NCBI RefSeq assembly: GCF_902726645.1 | Contig: NZ_CACVAO010000001.1 | Location: forward strand, 1,364,001-1,428,000 | DNA: 64,000 bases | Reading direction: 5' to 3' | Source of the DNA: Halobacillus ihumii | GTDB lineage: Bacteria > Bacillota > Bacilli > Bacillales > Halobacillaceae | Shown: positions 61,020-64,000 of the stretch, in pieces | Numbering within the stretch: position 1 is the stretch's first letter | Layout: each line of letters opens with the position of its first letter | Translations under genes and position numbers: made by a program | The notes under the pieces: generated by a model | What the model was told of the DNA's origin: nothing | The model's database searches: none | The model's input: only the letters and a program-made list of their open reading frames with translations

Positions 61020-62030
61020 TCAATTCCCTATATTTACTAACGGATCTTTATAACCTTTGGGATGCTTCTGATGCCATTCCCAGGCTGTTCTGATGATTTC
61101 TGTCATAGAGACAAATTCTGGCTGCCACCCAAGAACTTCTTGGACTTTCTTAGAAGAAGCAACTAACCGTGCGGGATCACCTGCACGTCTTGCTGCCATT
61201 TGAACTGGTATTTCATGACCAGTTACTTCTCTAGCGGCTTCAACCATTTCTTTCACAGAGAAACCTTGTCCATTACCTAAGTTAAATACGGAAGAAGTGT
61301 TAGCTTCTGAAAGATGATCTAAAGCAAGAAGGTGTGCTTTGACTAGATCCACAACATGTATGTAGTCACGAATACACGTTCCATCTGGCGTATCATAGTC
61401 ATCTCCGAATATTGAAATATGATCGCGCTGTCCTAGTGCTACTTGAAGAATAATTGGAACAAGGTGAGATTCTGGCTGATGATCTTCCCCAATATCTAAA
61501 TCAGGATGGCATCCCGCAACGTTAAAATATCGCAATGATACATACTTAATGCCGTGAGCATGTTCAGACCAATGCAACATTTTTTCAACTGCTAATTTGG
61601 TCTGACCATATGGATTTGTTGGGTTTGTAGGTGCAGTTTCCGCAATTGGAATTTGCTCAGGCTCCCCATAGGTAGCTGCAGTTGATGAAAATACAAATTT
61701 GTCTACATTGTATTCTGCCATTACTTTCAAGAGAGTCATTGTACCAAAAACATTATTTCCATAATATTTTAGCGGATCTTCTATACTCTCTCCAACTAAT
61801 GAGTTAGCTGCAAAGTGCATGACTGCATCAACCGAATGTTTATCAAAAACCTTACGTACTTCATCAATATCTCTTAAATCAGCTTTCTCGAACACAGCAG
61901 AATCCACAACTGCATCCCTATGACCCGTTTCTAAATTATCTAAAACGATAACATTGTGATCAGCTTTTACGAGTTCAGCCACCGCATGACTACCGATATA
62001 TCCGGCTCCACCAGCTACTAAAACATTCAC
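61020..62030 (-). CDS. galE: UDP-glucose 4-epimerase
   Basis: The 336-residue SDR enzyme has GGAGYIGSH (8-16), the YxxxK pair in NPYGQTKLAVEKML and the S/T catalytic residue in SSTAATYGEPE. It interconverts UDP-glucose and UDP-galactose. Its place between cysQ and sat points to a link between sulfate activation and a galactose-containing polymer (inference). GGAGGTG precedes the ATG. Confidence 0.94.
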   Translation of the reverse strand: MNVLVAGGAGYIGSHAVAELVKADHNVIVLDNLETGHRDAVVDSAVFEKADLRDIDEVRKVFDKHSVDAVMHFAANSLVGESIEDPLKYYGNNVFGTMTLLKVMAEYNVDKFVFSSTAATYGEPEQIPIAETAPTNPTNPYGQTKLAVEKMLHWSEHAHGIKYVSLRYFNVAGCHPDLDIGEDHQPESHLVPIILQVALGQRDHISIFGDDYDTPDGTCIRDYIHVVDLVKAHLLALDHLSEANTSSVFNLGNGQGFSVKEMVEAAREVTGHEIPVQMAARRAGDPARLVASSKKVQEVLGWQPEFVSMTEIIRTAWEWHQKHPKGYKDPLVNIGN

Positions 62031-62049
62031 CTTAACACCTCCTCTAAAA

Positions 62050-62835
62050 TTAAGCTCTCTGAGCTAGAAACCATGGATTCCGAAGCACTTCTTTATTATA
62101 AGTTAGTGGCACTTCTTCATTAGCTACTTCTACTTTCCCACCAGATAACTCAACGATCGCTTGTCCAGCACCAGTATCCCACTCCATTGTCGGCGCAAAA
62201 CGAGGATAATAATCTGCTTTCCCTTCTGCCACGAGGCAAAGCTTTAAAGAACTTCCAGCTGATACGGTCTCCACTTCGTCATGCGTTTCCTTTAATTGAT
62301 TAATAAATGCCTCCGTCTCCTCTGACATATGAGAACGACTAGCCACTACACTTGCAACTCCAGGCTTGCTGCTTAATAATGGCAACCTCTCCGCTCCAAC
62401 AAGCTCCTCACCAGTAGATTCTAATACAGCGGAAATCTTGTAGGCCCCTCTCTCTTCATCAGCAACATAAAGGTCATCAAGGGCCGGAGCATACACCACA
62501 CCTAATACTGGCTTACCATCTCGGATTAGGGCAATATTAACAGTGAATTCACCATTCTTTTTAATAAATTCCTTCGTACCATCAATAGGATCGACTAACC
62601 AGAATTCCTTCCATAATTTGCGCTCTTCATAAGGAAGATGTGCACCTTCTTCACTAAGGATTGGAACTTCAGGATAGTTTTCTTGTAAAACTTCCTTGAT
62701 AATTTCATGTGAACGCTGATCCGCTATCGTAAGTGGAGATTCATCTTCTTTATATTCCACGTCAAAATCAGTTTCGTATATATTCATGATTTCTTTTCCA
62801 GCATCTAATGCTGCTTGAATAACTATCTTTTTCAT
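62050..62835 (-). CDS. cysQ: 3'(2'),5'-bisphosphate nucleotidase
   Basis: The 261-residue inositol-monophosphatase-fold enzyme hydrolyses PAP, the product of PAPS use, to AMP. The metal motif is LVDPIDGTKEFI (with E in LSEEGA upstream), and WDTGAGQAIVE ends the family signature. It recycles PAP left by sulfotransferases or PAPS reductase. Confidence 0.93.
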   Translation of the reverse strand: MKKIVIQAALDAGKEIMNIYETDFDVEYKEDESPLTIADQRSHEIIKEVLQENYPEVPILSEEGAHLPYEERKLWKEFWLVDPIDGTKEFIKKNGEFTVNIALIRDGKPVLGVVYAPALDDLYVADEERGAYKISAVLESTGEELVGAERLPLLSSKPGVASVVASRSHMSEETEAFINQLKETHDEVETVSAGSSLKLCLVAEGKADYYPRFAPTMEWDTGAGQAIVELSGGKVEVANEEVPLTYNKEVLRNPWFLAQRA

Positions 62836-62879
62836 CTTTATACCTCCCCTAGAGACCTTCCTTAATCTACTAAGATGAT

Positions 62880-63476
62880 TTAAATATATTTGTTTTCTAG
62901 CAAGTAATTAACAACTTGTTTAACAGAATCTTCAAGTGAATGCTGATCTGTCTCAACTGTGATCTCAGGGGAATGAGGTTCTTCGTATGGGGCATCAATT
63001 CCAGTAAACCCTTTGATTTCACCCGCACGGGCCTTTTTATAAAGACCTTTAGGATCACGTTCTTCAGCTTCTTCTAAAGAGCATTTTGTATAGACTTCGA
63101 TAAAATCTCCGTCTTCAAATAATTCTCGAACGTTACCACGATCTTCACGGTACGGTGAAATAAATGCAGTTAATGTAACTAAACCGGCATCGTTCATGAG
63201 TTTGGCTACTTCACCAATTCGACGAATATTTTCTGTACGATCCTCAGGACTGAATCCTAAATTTTTGTTTAAACCATGACGGACATTATCTCCGTCTAAC
63301 CGATAAGAGTGAACACCTAACTCATATAGAGCCTTCTCGACTTCAACAGAAAGAGTAGATTTACCTGAGCCAGACAAACCTGTAAACCAGAGAACAGGGC
63401 TCTTATGTTTCTTTTGATTTTGTCGCTCTTCTTTTGCCACTTTTGAATCGTGCCATGTAATATTAGTAGACTTCAT
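62880..63476 (-). CDS. cysC: Adenylylsulfate kinase
   Basis: The 198-residue kinase phosphorylates APS to PAPS. P-loop GLSGSGKST (33-41), then [23 protein letters not shown] in part and [13 protein letters not shown], as in standard CysC. It begins 12 nt after the permease gene and precedes cysQ. Confidence 0.94.
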   Translation of the reverse strand: MKSTNITWHDSKVAKEERQNQKKHKSPVLWFTGLSGSGKSTLSVEVEKALYELGVHSYRLDGDNVRHGLNKNLGFSPEDRTENIRRIGEVAKLMNDAGLVTLTAFISPYREDRGNVRELFEDGDFIEVYTKCSLEEAEERDPKGLYKKARAGEIKGFTGIDAPYEEPHSPEITVETDQHSLEDSVKQVVNYLLENKYI

Positions 63477-63488
63477 TCGTATTTCCTC

Positions 63489-64000
63489 CTAAGCAAATTG
63501 AAAATATATAATAGATATGGTGATAATCATTACTATAAATGTTAAAGGTAAACCCGCGCGTATATAATCTTTGAAATTATATCCCCCAGGACCGTAAACT
63601 ATTAAATTTGTTTGATAACCGATAGGAGATAAAAAACTAGAAGACGCAGCGATAGCAACTAAGATCGCCATCCCCATCGGATCTATCCCTGAATCCATTG
63701 CCACTTCATAGGCAATCGGGAACATTATGACAGCCGCTGCATTATTCGTAATTAACTCCGTAAACAAATTCGTCATAATATAAATGGACGCCAGAATGGC
63801 CAAAATCCCAAAGGGTGCTAAACTTGCAACCAGATTATTAGCAAGCCAATCTGCTGTGCCTGTTTGTATTATCACATTTCCTATTCCTAAAGCACTGGCA
63901 ATGAGTAATAAAACTTGAAACTGAACTGTAGCTTTAGCTTCCCTCGGAGAAATCATCTTTGTTAAAAGTAAGATTCCAACTGTAATCACCATTGCTTTAA
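63489..64000 (-). CDS. SLC13-family permease, C-terminal part (runs off the window)
   Basis: At least 169 residues of the C-terminal half of an SLC13/DASS permease, including TELITNNAAAVIMFPIAYE and SPIGYQTNLIVYGPGGY. The frame stays open to the window edge, so the real start lies beyond 64000; the ATG at 63992 is internal. The position ahead of cysC, cysQ and sat suggests a sulfate importer. Confidence 0.85.
   Translation of the reverse strand, partial: KAMVITVGILLLTKMISPREAKATVQFQVLLLIASALGIGNVIIQTGTADWLANNLVASLAPFGILAILASIYIMTNLFTELITNNAAAVIMFPIAYEVAMDSGIDPMGMAILVAIAASSSFLSPIGYQTNLIVYGPGGYNFKDYIRAGLPLTFIVMIITISIIYFQFA

Overview
The window looks like chromosomal DNA of a low-to-moderate GC Firmicute of the Bacillaceae, probably a moderately halophilic or marine genus such as Halobacillus, Thalassobacillus or Virgibacillus. 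The evidence is the AGGAGG-type ribosome binding sites, frequent GTG/TTG starts, CcpA cre boxes, and families such as YumC-type ferredoxin reductase, LXG/YezG toxin-immunity pairs, CBO0543 membrane proteins and LCP proteins. The genus is an inference.

Layout. (1) 0.2-7.9 kb: a phenylacetate-type aromatic acid block with paaK, a PaaX repressor, a gamma-carbonic-anhydrase fold protein (PaaY-like), a nitronate monooxygenase-like flavoprotein, and an operon of ferredoxin-NADP reductase, enoyl-CoA hydratase, FlK-like thioesterase and PaaI thioesterase. (2) 8.2-14.0 kb: a complete ribose operon rbsRKDACB with a cre box and two RbsR-type palindromes. (3) 14.4-18.6 kb: a dicarboxylate:sodium symporter with its CitA/DcuS-type two-component system. 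(4) 19.4-22.3 kb: two CBO0543 membrane proteins, an SH3-amidase and a 21-bp tandem repeat block. (5) 22.4-30.6 kb: a minus-strand catabolic operon (two acyl-CoA dehydrogenases, atypical crotonase, TAXI-TRAP transporter, CoA-transferase, IclR regulator) for an unidentified carboxylate. (6) 31-41 kb: an LCP gene, a methionine/cystathionine lyase plus NhaC antiporter pair with a GntR regulator, three copies of a type I holin-like toxin/antisense-RNA module, a degraded LXG remnant, an intact LXG nuclease toxin with YezG immunity protein, and a NUDIX hydrolase. (7) 41.3-51.2 kb: a basic small protein/nucleotidyltransferase pair with a solo paralogue and a pseudogene paralogue, an amino-acid ABC transporter, hypothetical genes, a decayed TPR lipoprotein and a ComEC-like metallo-beta-lactamase protein. 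(8) 51.3-54.9 kb: YfcC transporter, RpiR regulator and M20 amidohydrolase. (9) 55.1-58.3 kb: an AT-rich Gabija anti-phage system (gajA, gajB). (10) 58.7-64 kb: a second LCP gene, then a PAPS-generating operon (SLC13 permease fragment, cysC, cysQ, galE, sat).

The clearest non-gene structure is a set of intergenic arrays built on a ~21-bp period (about two helical turns). Six are arrays of GCTC cores with spacings of 20-21 bp, apart from one 17-bp step, at 7.92, 14.18, 19.14, 42.53, 45.31 and 51.15 kb. Two more arrays have unrelated sequence but the same period, at 4.79 and 21.80 kb. Two of the GCTC arrays are part of a larger composite element that ends in a hairpin and has a third, array-less copy. 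Regions 6 to 9 form an accessory zone between two very similar, same-strand LCP genes.
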